Source: Acidobacteriota bacterium (lineage in GTDB: Bacteria; Actinomycetota; Thermoleophilia; Miltoncostaeales; Miltoncostaeaceae). From it: DNA of 33,230 nt. Each line of letters opens with the position of its first letter. Position 1 is the first letter of the stretch. Location: NCBI GenBank assembly GCA_018969105.1, contig JAGWYY010000003.1, positions 1 to 33,230 on the forward strand, given 5' to 3'. The translations under genes were made by a program, and so were the position numbers. Shown in pieces: positions 1-6,482 of the stretch. Under the pieces are notes generated by a model. That model saw only the letters and a program-made list of their open reading frames with translations. It did no database searches and had not been told where the DNA came from.

Positions 1-1401
1 GTCGAGGTGGTTCGTGGGCTCGTCGAGCACGAGGAGGTTCCCGCCCTCGGCCACCAGCTCCACCAGGCCGAGGCGGCGGCGCTCCCCGCCGGAGAGGTCC
101 TCCACCAGCCGATCGGCCATGTCGCCGCTGAACAGGAACCGCCCGAGGAGCCTGCGCGCCTCGGTCTCCGTGAGCGCGGTGCCCGTCTTGACGGTCTCGG
201 CCAGGCTCTTCTGCCCGTCGTACTCGCGCGCATGCTGGGTGAAGTACGACGGCATCACCTTGTGGCCCATGCTCACGCGCCCGGCCGCGGCCTCACGGCG
301 TCCGAGCAGGGTCTCCACCGTGGTGGTCTTCCCCGCGCCGTTCGGACCCACCACGGCCACGCGCTGCCCCCGCTCGATGGTGAAGCCCGCGCCGTCCACC
401 AGGGTGCGGTTGGCCACGGCTACACCGAGGCCATCCGCCTCGAGCACCACGCGGCCCGGCCGCTCGGTCTTCGGGAAGCCGAACGAGAGCGCCCGGTCGC
501 GGCTCGGCGCCTCAACCGGCTCCATGCGCTCGAGCCTGCGCGCGCGCGACTTCGCCTGCTTGGCCTTGGTGCCCGCGCGCCACCGCGTCACGAACCGCTC
601 GAGCCGCTCCATCTCCTCGCGCCGCTTCTCGGCCATGGCCACCTGCTGGGCATCCTCCTCCGCCCGGGCGCGGCGGAACGCCGAGTACCCCATGGGCCAG
701 AGCTTGGCGCGGCCGCCCGAGATCTCCAGCACGGCGGTGGCCGTCGACTCCAGGAACCAGCGGTCGTGCGACACGATCACCACCGCGGCGCCGATGTCAC
801 GCACGATCCCCTCCAGCCATTCCATGGCCTCGAGGTCGAGGTGGTTCGTGGGCTCGTCGAGCAGCAGCACCTGCGGGCGCCCGGCCAGGGCCCGCGCGAG
901 CGACGCCCGCGTGAGCTCGCCGCCGGACAGGCTCGCGAGCGGTCGGTCGAGGTGATCGTCCGTGAGACCCAGTCCGCGGGTGACGCGCTCCACCCACGCC
1001 CGCCAGTGGTAGCCGCCCGCGGCCTCGAGGTCGCCCTGCGCGCGGTCGTACTCGGCCATGGTGGCGGGGCCGTGGTCGCCGGCCGCCATGCGGGCCTCGA
1101 GGGCGGCCATGCGCTCCTCGGCATCGCGGGCGTGCGCGAGCCCCTGCTCCACGTACTCGCGCACCGTGCCGGCCGCCTGGGCGTCGGGCCGCTGGTCATG
1201 CAGGGCCACGCGCTCGCCCCGCGGGATGGACACCGACCCGGAGTCGGCGTCCTCGATCCCGGCGAGGATCCTCAGCAAGGTCGTCTTGCCCGCGCCATTG
1301 CGCCCCGCCACGGCCAGGCGGTCACCCGGACCGATCCGGAACCCCACGTTGGCGAAGAGCGTGCGCGGGCCGAACGACTTCGTAAGCCCGGTTACCTGCA
1401 C
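1..1401 (-). CDS. ABC-F family ATPase, C-terminus cut by window edge
   Basis: Soluble twin-ATPase of the ABC-F class; family members act on ribosomes as translation factors or antibiotic-resistance proteins, and this one is not resolved further. Seen: 467 codons running off the window. The first nucleotide-binding domain has a Walker A at about residues 33-40 (GRNGAGKT), signature LSGGE and Walker B ending LLLDEPTNHLD. A basic, Arg/Lys-rich interdomain linker follows, then a second domain with GPNGAGKT, LSGGERRR and LVLDEPTNHLD at the edge. There are no membrane segments, as expected for ABC-F. The GTG start at 1401 is chosen because it lies 8 nt after a TAACAT hexamer and no other start is available upstream. 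It diverges from the RNase D gene, and the two share one overlapping promoter. The long plus-strand frame over this region is a shadow. Confidence 0.93.
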   Translation of the reverse strand, partial: MQVTGLTKSFGPRTLFANVGFRIGPGDRLAVAGRNGAGKTTLLRILAGIEDADSGSVSIPRGERVALHDQRPDAQAAGTVREYVEQGLAHARDAEERMAALEARMAAGDHGPATMAEYDRAQGDLEAAGGYHWRAWVERVTRGLGLTDDHLDRPLASLSGGELTRASLARALAGRPQVLLLDEPTNHLDLEAMEWLEGIVRDIGAAVVIVSHDRWFLESTATAVLEISGGRAKLWPMGYSAFRRARAEEDAQQVAMAEKRREEMERLERFVTRWRAGTKAKQAKSRARRLERMEPVEAPSRDRALSFGFPKTERPGRVVLEADGLGVAVANRTLVDGAGFTIERGQRVAVVGPNGAGKTTTVETLLGRREAAAGRVSMGHKVMPSYFTQHAREYDGQKSLAETVKTGTALTETEARRLLGRFLFSGDMADRLVEDLSGGERRRLGLVELVAEGGNLLVLDEPTNHLD

Positions 1402-1407
1402 GAGGCC

Positions 1408-1415
1408 TAATGTTA
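1408..1415. promoter_or_regulatory. Overlapping divergent -10 boxes (ABC-F / RNase D)
   Basis: The octamer TAATGTTA reads TAATGT on plus (1408-1413) and TAACAT on minus (1415-1410). Each is followed after exactly 8 nt by a GTG start, at 1422 (plus) and 1401 (minus). This fits two leaderless transcripts fired in opposite directions from one symmetric -10 element. Inferred from spacing only. Confidence 0.6.
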
Positions 1416-1421
1416 GGCGCT

Positions 1422-2609
1422 GTGAGCGATCGGACGAGCATGCTCGTCGCGCCCGAGGAGGTCTCCGACCTCGCCGGGCGCGTACGGGAACACGGGCGCA
1501 TGGCCCTCGACGTGGAGTTCCTGTGGGAGCGCACGTACGCGCCCATCCCCTGCCTCGCGCAGGTTGCCACGGGCGATGAGATCGCGCTCATCGATCCGAT
1601 CGAAGGCGGAGCGCTCGACGACATCGCCGCGCTGCTGGCCGACCCGGGCGTTCAGGTGGTCATGCACGCGCCGAGCGCCGACCTCACCCTGTTCGCGCTG
1701 GGGTTCGACGTGCGCCCCTCGAACCTGCTCGACTCGCAGCTCATCGCCGGCTTCGTGGGACTCGGCGCCGGGCAGAGCCTGGGCGCGCTGCTGCAGAGGG
1801 TGCTCGACATCCGCGTGCCCAAGACGGAGGGCTACTCCGACTGGTCACGTCGGCCGCTCACCAAGGCGCAGCTCGAGTACGCCGCCACCGACGTGGCGCA
1901 CCTGTTCGACATGGTGGATCAGCTCATGCGCCGCGCTGCGGACCTCGGCCGCACGGAGTGGGTGCTCGAGGAGCACGAGCGCCGCTACGGCCCCGATGCG
2001 CGCGTGGCACCCGACCCCTATGAGGCCTGGCGCAAGGTGAAGGGGCAGGGGCGCCTGCAGCCGGCCGAGCGGGCCGTGCTGCGCCGCGCCGCGGCCTGGC
2101 GCGAGATGGAGGCGCGCAGGCGCGACCGCCCCGTGGGCTGGCTGCTCCCCGACCGCACGCTGCTCGAGATCGCCCGCCGCAGGCCGAAGGGCCCCGGCGC
2201 GCTCCTCGACGAGCGGGGGGTGCCATCCGCAATGCGCGAGCGCGAGGCGGAGTCGCTCATCGCCGCCATGGACGAGGCCGCGAACGACCCGCCCATCGCC
2301 CTGGGCCCGCCCCCGCCCGCGAAGGTGCAGGCGCGACTCGACACGCTCACGCCGCTCGCCCAGATACTGCTGACGGCCCGTTCGGCGGCCGTCGACCTGG
2401 CGCCTACGCTCGTGGCCACCCGCGACGACGTCGACTCATTCCTCGCCGGCGTGCTCATGGAGGCCCCCCTCGAGGACCTCCCGCTCGGGCGCGGCTGGCG
2501 ACGCGAGGTGGCCGGAGACGCGCTCATCGATCTCGCGGCGGGCCGCCTGGGCCTCGCGCCGCTCGCCGGACCCCCCTACCTCGCCGAGATCCAGCTGCCC
2601 GGTCACTAG
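1422..2609 (+). CDS. rnd: Ribonuclease D-like 3'-5' exonuclease with HRDC domain
   Basis: Predicted DEDDy 3'-5' exoribonuclease for RNA maturation or turnover; 395 aa, normal for RNase D. Seen: the ExoI motif D30-x-E32, the ExoII Asp in HAPSADL (D87) and the ExoIII motif Y153-x3-D157 (YAATD), followed by an HRDC-like helical region at roughly 200-290 and a divergent helical C-terminus. An in-frame ATG exists at 1410 but lies inside the -10 hexamer TAATGT, so it could not be on a transcript from that promoter. GTG 1422, 8 nt after the hexamer, is preferred and implies leaderless translation. It ends at a large hairpin that faces a convergent small ORF. Function is assigned from family motifs with good confidence; the start is an inference. 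Confidence 0.88.
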   Translation: MSDRTSMLVAPEEVSDLAGRVREHGRMALDVEFLWERTYAPIPCLAQVATGDEIALIDPIEGGALDDIAALLADPGVQVVMHAPSADLTLFALGFDVRPSNLLDSQLIAGFVGLGAGQSLGALLQRVLDIRVPKTEGYSDWSRRPLTKAQLEYAATDVAHLFDMVDQLMRRAADLGRTEWVLEEHERRYGPDARVAPDPYEAWRKVKGQGRLQPAERAVLRRAAAWREMEARRRDRPVGWLLPDRTLLEIARRRPKGPGALLDERGVPSAMREREAESLIAAMDEAANDPPIALGPPPPAKVQARLDTLTPLAQILLTARSAAVDLAPTLVATRDDVDSFLAGVLMEAPLEDLPLGRGWRREVAGDALIDLAAGRLGLAPLAGPPYLAEIQLPGH

Positions 2610-2630
2610 CGACCGGGTCGTGAAATGCCA

Positions 2631-2683
2631 CGGGGGGCGCCTGCGCCTGGGACGGAGCCCTGTCCCGGCGCGGACGCCCCCCG
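2631..2683. terminator. Large bidirectional hairpin between convergent genes
   Basis: An outer 9-bp stem (2631-2639 with 2675-2683), a 3x3 internal loop and an inner stem GCGCC-T-GGGAC / GTCCC-GGCGC (2643-2653 with 2662-2671) enclose an 8-nt loop. It sits between the stop of rnd and the stop of the 57-codon minus ORF, so it is placed to end both transcripts. There is no U-tract, as is common in GC-rich actinobacteria. Confidence 0.6.
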
Positions 2684-2697
2684 GACCCGCAGGAGGC

Positions 2698-2871
2698 CTA
2701 GGCGGCCGTGGGGAGGTCGTACTCCCCAGCGGCGCCACAGCACTCCCCATCGTGGGAGCAACCCGGCACGGAGCACGGCTCGTCGAGCCTCCACTCCAGC
2801 CGGTCGAGGAGGGCGGCGACACGATCCATGTCCACCACCTCCCCGCTCCTCATGTCGATGACGGTGCCCAT
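2698..2871 (-). CDS. Small Cys-rich protein, 57 aa, unknown function
   Basis: Not recognised. Seen: a 57-codon frame from an ATG preceded by a strong Shine-Dalgarno (AGGAGGAG, 4-6 nt before the ATG), which is among the best ribosome sites in the window. The N-terminal part (1-30) is amphipathic and acidic (MGTVIDMRSG start, VAALLDRLEW). The C-terminal part holds a compact cluster C33-x4-C38-x-H40-x3-C44-C45, suitable for metal binding or disulfides; there is no signal peptide. It lies 85 nt downstream of the HD hydrolase gene on the same strand and may be cotranscribed with it. The larger reading frame extending upstream is an antisense-frame artefact over the HD gene. Alternative: a spurious ORF, though the SD and the flanking terminator argue against this. 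Confidence 0.62.
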   Translation of the reverse strand: MGTVIDMRSGEVVDMDRVAALLDRLEWRLDEPCSVPGCSHDGECCGAAGEYDLPTAA

Positions 2872-2926
2872 GATCTCCTCCTGTAACGGTGTTGGAACCC
2901 ACCTCATCTGCGGGGAATCCAACTCC

Positions 2927-2943
2927 CGGCCGTGCGACGGCCG
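2927..2943 (-). other. Intergenic hairpin between HD gene and small Cys-rich ORF
   Basis: A perfect 7-bp stem, CGGCCGT / ACGGCCG, with a 3-nt loop lies in the 85-nt gap between the HD hydrolase stop and the small ORF. It could act as a partial terminator, a processing site or an RNA-stability element. No poly-U follows. Confidence 0.35.
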
Positions 2944-2956
2944 CGTGGAGGTGCTG

Positions 2957-3673
2957 TTAGGGCTCGGTGAAGCCGGGGGGCTCCACCAGCGGGGCCAGAT
3001 CGGCCATCGCGGTGACCAGCGCCACGCGGGCCGGTGATGGTGCATCCGCCGCCAGCGGCAGCACCTGCCACTGCGTGCGGGTGAGGTAGGTGCCCGCCCA
3101 CCGGCGATGCTGGTCGCCCGTGCGCATGACGAGGGCCTGGATGCTGCGCAGGTTGTCCGAGCGATCTGCGATCTTGAGCAGGTGCGCATCCGGGGGCCCC
3201 TGTTCCAGAAGCCGGCGGTAGTAGTCGCGCACGGCATCCCCCGCCACGCGCGCGTCGGGCGCCGTGAGCCACACCACGAGGTTCTCGGTGCGCACGCCGA
3301 ATGCGCTGCGAATCTCCTCGGGCGTGGTGACGGTGTCCTCCACCACGTCGTGCAGCAGCGCCGCGGCGAGAACGTCTCGATCGGTAACTCCCCAGCGCAT
3401 GAGCCCGAGGGCCACGCGCACGGGGTGCAGCCAGTACGGGGTGTCGCTGCCGCGACGGGTCTGCCCCTCGTGCCGCTCGCGCTCGAAGGAATCGGCGCGC
3501 AGCAGGGTGCGGCGATCGGCGGCGGGGCGGGTGGCGAGGGCCTTCTCCCAGGCGTCCTCCACGTCGTCGGCGGTGTCGAAGTGCTCGGGCCAGGCCAGGT
3601 GCCGCGGGGCGATGGGCGCAAGCGCCTCCCCCGACTCACCAACGGACGGGGGTTCGAGCGGGCCGGTCGACAT
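2957..3673 (-). CDS. SpoT-like small HD-domain hydrolase
   Basis: Probable single-domain (p)ppGpp hydrolase-type HD protein, 238 aa. Seen: H83 (WLHPVRVA), H108-D109 followed by VVEDT, and K167-IADRSDN174. The HDVVEDT and K-ADR-DN motifs are hallmarks of the RelA/SpoT/MESH1 hydrolase fold. The synthetase, TGS and ACT domains of long RSH proteins are absent, which matches small alarmone hydrolases. ATG 3673 lies 7 nt after TACCCT, so it is predicted leaderless. It diverges from a Ppx/GppA gene whose substrates in other bacteria include pppGpp and polyphosphate, which supports a stringent-response role. Substrate is inferred; other nucleotide phosphohydrolase activities remain possible. Confidence 0.82.
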   Translation of the reverse strand: MSTGPLEPPSVGESGEALAPIAPRHLAWPEHFDTADDVEDAWEKALATRPAADRRTLLRADSFERERHEGQTRRGSDTPYWLHPVRVALGLMRWGVTDRDVLAAALLHDVVEDTVTTPEEIRSAFGVRTENLVVWLTAPDARVAGDAVRDYYRRLLEQGPPDAHLLKIADRSDNLRSIQALVMRTGDQHRRWAGTYLTRTQWQVLPLAADAPSPARVALVTAMADLAPLVEPPGFTEP

Positions 3674-3679
3674 GGGGTC

Positions 3680-3686
3680 TAGGGTA
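3680..3686. promoter_or_regulatory. Overlapping divergent -10 boxes (HD hydrolase / Ppx-GppA)
   Basis: TAGGGTA reads TAGGGT on plus (3680-3685) and TACCCT on minus (3686-3681). The minus box is 7 nt from ATG 3673 (leaderless). The plus box would start RNA near 3692, giving a short leader with GAGG (3696-3699) 8 nt before GTG 3708. Confidence 0.55.
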
Positions 3687-3707
3687 GCGCGGCCCGAGGC
3701 GGTCGCG

Positions 3708-5219
3708 GTGGACGCGCGTCGCCTCGCGGTGGTCGACCTGGGGTCGAACACGTTCCGGCTCGTGGTGTTCGAGTACCGGCCCGGTGGACCGTTCCGCCTC
3801 GTCGATGAGGTGCGCGAGGTGGTGCGCCTCACCGAGGGCTCGCCGCCCGGCGCGCCCATCGCCCCGGCGGCCCTCACCCGCGCGGCGCGCGTGGCGCGCC
3901 TGTTCGTCGGCTTCTGCCGGGGCTCGGAGATCGACGAGGTGCGGGCCGTGGCCACGAGCGCCATCCGCGACGCGCCGAACGGCGACGAGGTGCTGCAGGC
4001 GATCATCGATGCCGGGCTGCCCGCCCGCGTGGTCTCGGGCGAGGAGGAGGCCCGCTACGGCTACATCGGCGCGGTGAACGGCACCACGCTCACCGACGGG
4101 CTCGTGGCGGAACTCGGCGGCGGCAGCATCCAGGTGGGCCTGGTGGACGACCGCCAGCTCACGCGCTCGGTGAGCCACCCGCTGGGCGCCGTGCGCATGA
4201 CCGATGCGTACATGGCGGGCGACGTGCAGACCAAGGAGGACGTGCGGGCGGTGAGGCGCCATGCGCTCGAGGTGTTCCACGGCGATGCGTGGATCCCGGG
4301 GGCGAACCGGCTGGTGGCCATGGGCGGTGCGGTGCGCACGCTGGCCGCCATGGCGCAGAAGGCGTCGGGGTATCCGCTCGGCGAGGTGCACGGCTACCTG
4401 CTGGGTCGCGACGCGCTGCGGGAACTCATCGAGCAGATGACGGCCCTGCCGCGACGCGAGCGCAAGCGGATCGCCGGCCTCAAGGCCGATCGCGCCGACA
4501 TCATGCTGGCGGGCGCCGTGGTGCTGGACGCCCTCATGCAGGCCGCGGAGGTGGACCGCGTGGAGGTGTGCGCCGAGGGGCTTCGCTGGGGGGTGTTCTG
4601 GGAGGACTACCTCGCCCCGGCCGACCCCCCGCTGGTGGACGACGTGCGCGCGACCAGCGTGCGCGACCTGGCCCAGGTGTACGGCTACGACCGACCGCAC
4701 TGCGAGCAGGTGGCGCGCCTCGCGCTCGAGATCTTCGACGGCCTCGCGCGCCTCGGCGTGCACGACGGCGACCCGCGCGAGCGCGAATGGCTTCACGCCG
4801 CGGCACTGCTGCACGACGTCGGCACGCTCGTCGACTACAACGACCACCACAAGCACGGGCACTACCTGGTGCTGAACGCCGGGCTGCCCGGGTTCCGCCA
4901 CCGCGAGCTGGTGATCATCGCCCAGCTGGTGCGCGGCCACCGCAAGTCCATCCAGCCACCGGGGGCACTGGGCGCGCTGCTGAAGACCCGCGACGAGGAG
5001 CGCATCCTGCGGCTGGCCGCCTTCCTGCGCATCGCCGAGCAGCTCGAGGTGGGCCGCGAGCGCGCGATCACGGGGATCGACTGCGCGATATCCGGTGACC
5101 ATGTGACCCTGTGGCTGCGGGCCCACGGCGATGTGGACGTGGCCATGTGGTCGGCGCGCCAGGAGGCCGACATCTTCAAGAAGGCCACCGGGCGCCGGCT
5201 GGCGATCGAGCGCGCCTAG
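3708..5219 (+). CDS. ppx: Ppx/GppA-family phosphatase with C-terminal HD domain
   Basis: Exopolyphosphatase / guanosine pentaphosphate phosphohydrolase family, about 503 aa, the length of two-domain Ppx proteins. Seen: the N-terminal actin-like ATPase fold with VVDLGSNTFR (residues 9-17), EEEARYGYIGA near 112-122 and the phosphate loop ELGGGSIQ near 135. A C-terminal HD region has LLHDVG at about 367-372 and further helices with RLAAFLRIAEQL. GTG 3708 is preferred: it has GAGG 8 nt upstream and lies just after the predicted transcription start. An in-frame ATG at 3672 would add 12 residues, but it overlaps the divergent HD gene's start codon and precedes the -10 box. The family assignment is firm; polyphosphate versus pppGpp preference cannot be read from sequence. 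Confidence 0.9.
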   Translation: MDARRLAVVDLGSNTFRLVVFEYRPGGPFRLVDEVREVVRLTEGSPPGAPIAPAALTRAARVARLFVGFCRGSEIDEVRAVATSAIRDAPNGDEVLQAIIDAGLPARVVSGEEEARYGYIGAVNGTTLTDGLVAELGGGSIQVGLVDDRQLTRSVSHPLGAVRMTDAYMAGDVQTKEDVRAVRRHALEVFHGDAWIPGANRLVAMGGAVRTLAAMAQKASGYPLGEVHGYLLGRDALRELIEQMTALPRRERKRIAGLKADRADIMLAGAVVLDALMQAAEVDRVEVCAEGLRWGVFWEDYLAPADPPLVDDVRATSVRDLAQVYGYDRPHCEQVARLALEIFDGLARLGVHDGDPREREWLHAAALLHDVGTLVDYNDHHKHGHYLVLNAGLPGFRHRELVIIAQLVRGHRKSIQPPGALGALLKTRDEERILRLAAFLRIAEQLEVGRERAITGIDCAISGDHVTLWLRAHGDVDVAMWSARQEADIFKKATGRRLAIERA

Positions 5220-5234
5220 CCCGGGTCAGGCGGG

Positions 5235-5606
5235 CTATCCCCCGGCGATCTTCACGCGATACCGCTGCCCCAGATGCGCCGCCACCTTGTCGCGATGGTC
5301 GCCCTGCACCTCCACCACGCCGTCCTTCACGGCGCCCCCCGATCCGCACAGGCGCTTCAGGTCGCGGGCGATGTCCCCGAGGTCGGCGGGCGGCAGCCCC
5401 GTGACCAGCGTGACCGTCTTTCCCTTGCGCCCGGCCTTGGTACGCGAGACGCGCACGATGCCGTCCGGGCTCCCGGGCGAAGGTGATCCCTGCGACCCCT
5501 GCCGGGACGACCCGCCATCGCGCGCGGTCGCATCGTCGATGCGCCCGGCCTCGCTGGAGTAGACCGCGCGGGCGTTATCGCCCATGTCCCGTCGGATGCG
5601 TCCCAT
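5235..5606 (-). CDS. yciH: SUI1/YciH-family translation initiation factor
   Basis: Bacterial homologue of eIF1/SUI1, which in other organisms influences start-codon selection at the small ribosomal subunit. Seen: an N-terminal VYSSEAGRID segment typical of YciH, a Gly/Ser/Pro-rich linker, then the SUI1 core with SRTKAGRKGKTVTLVTGL, the CGSGGAVKDG loop and VVEVQGDHRDKV, ending AGG. Two starts are plausible: ATG 5606 (123 aa), 10 nt after TACCAT, and ATG 5585 (116 aa), which begins MGDNARAVYS and aligns best with family N-termini. ATG 5636 upstream lies before the promoter and is unlikely. It diverges from a PHP phosphoesterase gene and converges with ppx across a 15-nt gap. Confidence 0.87.
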   Translation of the reverse strand: MGRIRRDMGDNARAVYSSEAGRIDDATARDGGSSRQGSQGSPSPGSPDGIVRVSRTKAGRKGKTVTLVTGLPPADLGDIARDLKRLCGSGGAVKDGVVEVQGDHRDKVAAHLGQRYRVKIAGG

Positions 5607-5616
5607 CGCGTGGCCG

Positions 5617-5626
5617 ATGGTACCGT
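5617..5626. promoter_or_regulatory. Overlapping divergent -10 boxes (yciH / PHP)
   Basis: ATGGTACCGT contains TACCGT on plus (5621-5626; 9 nt to ATG 5636) and TACCAT on minus (5622-5617; 10 nt to ATG 5606). The two hexamers share the central TA. Confidence 0.5.
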
Positions 5627-5635
5627 CGGCCGCCA

Positions 5636-6472
5636 ATGGCGCACGACCTGCACGTCCACACGAATCGGTCCGATGGGTCGCACGACCCGGCCGAGCTCGT
5701 GGAGTACGCGGCAGAGCGCGGCGTGGAGGTGCTGGCCATCACCGACCATGACACCATGGCCGGCGTGGCCGAGGCCGACGCCGCCGGGCGGGCCATCGGG
5801 GTGACGGTGATCCCGGGCATCGAGCTGTCGATCAAGGTGCCCCACGGCAGCATGCACCTGCTCGGATACTTCACCGAACCGGCGCCCGAACCGCTTGCCG
5901 GCCTGATCGCCGGCTTCGGCGAGACACGCGTGGAGCGCGCGAAGGAGATGGTGGACCGCCTCAACGACATGGGCGTGCCCCTCGACTGGCAGGACGTGCT
6001 CGACGGGGCCGCGGGTGCCCCCCTGGGGCGTCCGCACATCGCCGAGGCGCTCATGCGCGCGGGCCACGTGTCGGAGCGCAAGGAGGCCTTCGACCTCTAC
6101 CTGGGCGATGGACGGCCTGCGTACGTGGGATCGGACGGGCTGGGGGTGGAGGAGGGCATCACCCTGGTGCGCGAGTCCGGTGGGGCCCCCGTGCTGGCCC
6201 ACCCGTACACCCTGAGGCTCGACGACGCGCACCTCGACCCCTTCGTGGGGCGCCTGGCGCAGGCCGGGCTCGCGGGCATCGAGGTGCACCGGCCCGAGTA
6301 CTCCCCCGACCAGTACGCCACCTACGGGGCGCTCGCGCGCAAGTACGGACTCATCCCGTCTGGGGGGTCCGACTACCACCGGCCCACCAGCCCCCATCAC
6401 CCGGGCGCCACCGGTAATCCACCCCTCCCGGAGGAGACGGTCGACCGCCTCATCGCGGCCGCGCTGGGCTAA
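5636..6472 (+). CDS. PHP-domain phosphoesterase
   Basis: Metal-dependent PHP-fold phosphoesterase, 278 aa, of the stand-alone type related to nucleoside 3',5'-bisphosphate phosphatase / RNase AM and TrpH. Seen: H6-x-H8 with D13 (DLHVHTNRSDG), TDHDT at 36-40, E63 in PGIELS, H74, then LAHPYT and the C-terminal GGSDYH motif. Together these are the usual trinuclear metal ligands. ATG 5636 is 9 nt after TACCGT and starts directly at the PHP core. The upstream in-frame extension runs antisense through yciH and is rejected. The exact substrate is not known. Confidence 0.88.
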   Translation: MAHDLHVHTNRSDGSHDPAELVEYAAERGVEVLAITDHDTMAGVAEADAAGRAIGVTVIPGIELSIKVPHGSMHLLGYFTEPAPEPLAGLIAGFGETRVERAKEMVDRLNDMGVPLDWQDVLDGAAGAPLGRPHIAEALMRAGHVSERKEAFDLYLGDGRPAYVGSDGLGVEEGITLVRESGGAPVLAHPYTLRLDDAHLDPFVGRLAQAGLAGIEVHRPEYSPDQYATYGALARKYGLIPSGGSDYHRPTSPHHPGATGNPPLPEETVDRLIAAALG

Positions 6473-6475
6473 CGT
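6470..6475 (+). promoter_or_regulatory. -10 box TAACGT of pepF, embedded in the preceding stop codon
   Basis: TAACGT begins with the TAA stop of the PHP gene (6470-6472). It lies 7 nt before ATG 6483, so a leaderless pepF transcript is predicted. Confidence 0.55.
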
Positions 6476-6482
6476 CAGCCGC

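Noticed and set aside
1-860. Exact 27-nt repeat at 1-27 and 834-860
   Set aside because: It encodes the same Walker B motif (DEPTNHLD) in the two ATPase domains, so it reflects protein constraint, not a DNA repeat element.
7-1410. 467-codon plus-strand open frame
   Set aside because: It is the antisense image of the ABC-F gene; its peptide is low-complexity with no domain, while the minus frame has perfect Walker and signature motifs.
3264-3707. N-terminal extension of the Ppx frame
   Set aside because: It runs antisense through the HD hydrolase gene and precedes the predicted promoter.
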